In this document: piece by piece, positions 6,663-7,064 of the stretch
How the letters are laid out: each line of letters begins with the position of its first letter
How positions within the stretch are numbered: position 1 is the first letter of the stretch
DNA from: Candidatus Nanopelagicaceae bacterium
Lineage (GTDB): Bacteria > Actinomycetota > Actinomycetes > Nanopelagicales > Nanopelagicaceae
Length of the DNA stretch: 7,064 nucleotides
Reading direction: 5' to 3'
NCBI GenBank assembly: GCA_947489825.1
Contig: CANLFL010000042.1
Coordinates: 1 to 7,064 of the forward strand
Position numbers and translations under genes: made by a program
The notes under the pieces: generated by a model
The model's database searches: none
The model's input: the letters and a program-made list of their open reading frames with translations, nothing else
What the model was told of the DNA's origin: nothing

Positions 6663-6679
6663 GAGGTTAGTTACACCTC
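6663..6679. promoter_or_regulatory. Short inverted repeat over the binding-protein -10 (possible operator)
   Basis: GAGGT (6663-6667) and ACCTC (6675-6679) form a perfect 5-bp inverted repeat with a 7-bp spacer. It covers the predicted -10 box of the binding-protein promoter, where a repressor would block transcription. It is short enough to occur by chance, and no regulator gene is in the window. Confidence 0.3.
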
Positions 6680-6692
6680 AGATGAACGTCAA
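6664..6692 (-). promoter_or_regulatory. Promoter of the solute-binding-protein gene
   Basis: On the minus strand TTGACG (6687-6692, -35) and TAACCT (6664-6669, -10) are separated by exactly 17 bp. The transcript would start near 6657, giving a leader of about 43 nt. A purine-rich GAGAAAG lies roughly 9 nt before the ATG at 6614. This is the best sigma-70-like promoter in the window and shows the binding-protein gene does not depend on read-through from the permease upstream. Confidence 0.6.
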
Positions 6693-6705
6693 GCAAATTT
6701 GAGGG

Positions 6706-6738
6706 AAAATATAGGATTTCTTTAAAAAATATAGGATT
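6706..6738. repeat. Two exact 13-bp direct repeats, 20 bp apart
   Basis: AAAATATAGGATT occurs at 6706-6718 and again at 6726-6738, a start-to-start distance of 20 bp, about two helical turns. Both copies lie just upstream of the binding-protein -35 box, centred near -55 and -75 relative to the predicted start. The position and phasing fit a tandem activator site, or A/T-rich UP-type elements. Both copies also fall in the 143-bp gap after the GC-rich permease. Confidence 0.55.
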
Positions 6739-6757
6739 GAAAAGCTAGAAAAAAGAT

Positions 6758-7064
6758 CTAATCCTTGAGGCTGCCAGCGGTAATTCCGGCCACCATCTTG
6801 CGCCCCACGAGCGCGAAGCCGATGACGACGGGCAGTAGGCTCAAGATTGAGGTGGCTGTGAGCGCCTCCCACGGAAGCTGGAACTCCCCGATCATCTCGC
6901 GCAAGCCCACCGGCCAGGTTCTGGTGCGATCGGATGAGGTAAGCAGCATGGCAAAGAGAACATCGTTCCAGGCGGTGATGGCAGTCAAAGTACCCGTTGC
7001 GGCGAGGCCGGGAAGAACTAGCGGGAGCGAGATGCGCCACATGGCACCCATACGAGAGCAGCCA
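6758..7064 (-). CDS. Sugar ABC transporter permease, MalG type, C-terminal part (runs off right edge)
   Basis: The last 101 residues of a minus-strand permease; the start lies outside the window and the stop is TAG at 6758-6760. The fragment opens inside the EAA loop (GCSRMGAMWRISLPLVLPG), continues with a membrane segment containing AITAWNDVLFAMLL, the loop TWPVGL, a final segment ILSLLPVVIGFALV, and the tail GRKMVAGITAGSLKD, all in MalG order. It is a second MalG-type permease, distinct in sequence from the one at 3290-4054. Its GC content, about 61% by hand count over 6781-7020, is well above the 40-50% of the other genes. The binding-protein gene follows 143 bp downstream on the same strand but has its own promoter, and no hairpin terminator is seen in the gap. 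It may belong to a separate transporter. Confidence 0.87.
   Translation of the reverse strand, partial: GCSRMGAMWRISLPLVLPGLAATGTLTAITAWNDVLFAMLLTSSDRTRTWPVGLREMIGEFQLPWEALTATSILSLLPVVIGFALVGRKMVAGITAGSLKD

Noticed and set aside
6739..6757. T-rich stretch (minus strand) after the right-hand permease as an intrinsic terminator
   Set aside because: There are T-runs but no GC-rich hairpin before them.

Overview
The window reads as part of a carbohydrate uptake and breakdown locus from a bacterium, most likely an actinobacterium of low to moderate GC, for example a freshwater or marine planktonic lineage. The organism call is inference. It rests on three points: sugar ABC transporter genes with no linked ATPase gene (actinobacteria often share one MsiK/UgpC-type ATPase), two genes whose start codon sits 7 nt after a TANNNT box (leaderless style), and an elongator tRNA-Met without an encoded CCA end.

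Layout. At the left edge, on the minus strand, is the first 129 residues of an amylo-alpha-1,6-glucosidase/glycogen-debranching-like protein (1-389). Back to back with it is a plus-strand GH36/melibiase-like glycosidase of 613 residues (449-2290), with a compact 59-bp divergent promoter region between them. A tRNA-Met(CAT) gene (2361-2434) follows. Then comes a plus-strand pair of overlapping ABC permeases, MalF-type (2472-3299) and MalG-type (3290-4054), and after 36 bp a 374-residue protein resembling a shortened, cysteine-poor relative of the UxaA altronate dehydratase family (4091-5215). A strong bidirectional terminator (5226-5267) separates this from the minus-strand genes: a Tat-exported family-1 solute-binding protein (5283-6614) and, running off the right edge, the C-terminal 101 residues of another MalG-type permease (6758-7064).

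How the parts may work together (inference). The exported binding protein captures an oligosaccharide and a two-permease ABC channel imports it using an ATPase encoded elsewhere. The glycosidase, which has no signal peptide, and perhaps the debranching-like enzyme cut it in the cytoplasm. The substrate cannot be fixed from sequence; an alpha-galactoside is only the first guess from GH36 membership. Which permeases the binding protein serves is also open: the low-GC pair faces it convergently, and the GC-rich permease fragment lies just upstream on its own strand.

The most unusual items are the degenerate UxaA-like gene, an exact 13-bp direct repeat with a 20-bp period upstream of the binding-protein promoter, the GC step to about 61% at the right edge, and the overlapping divergent -10 boxes. 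I see no CRISPR array, insertion sequence, phage gene or defence system, and no clear sign of a wholly new system.
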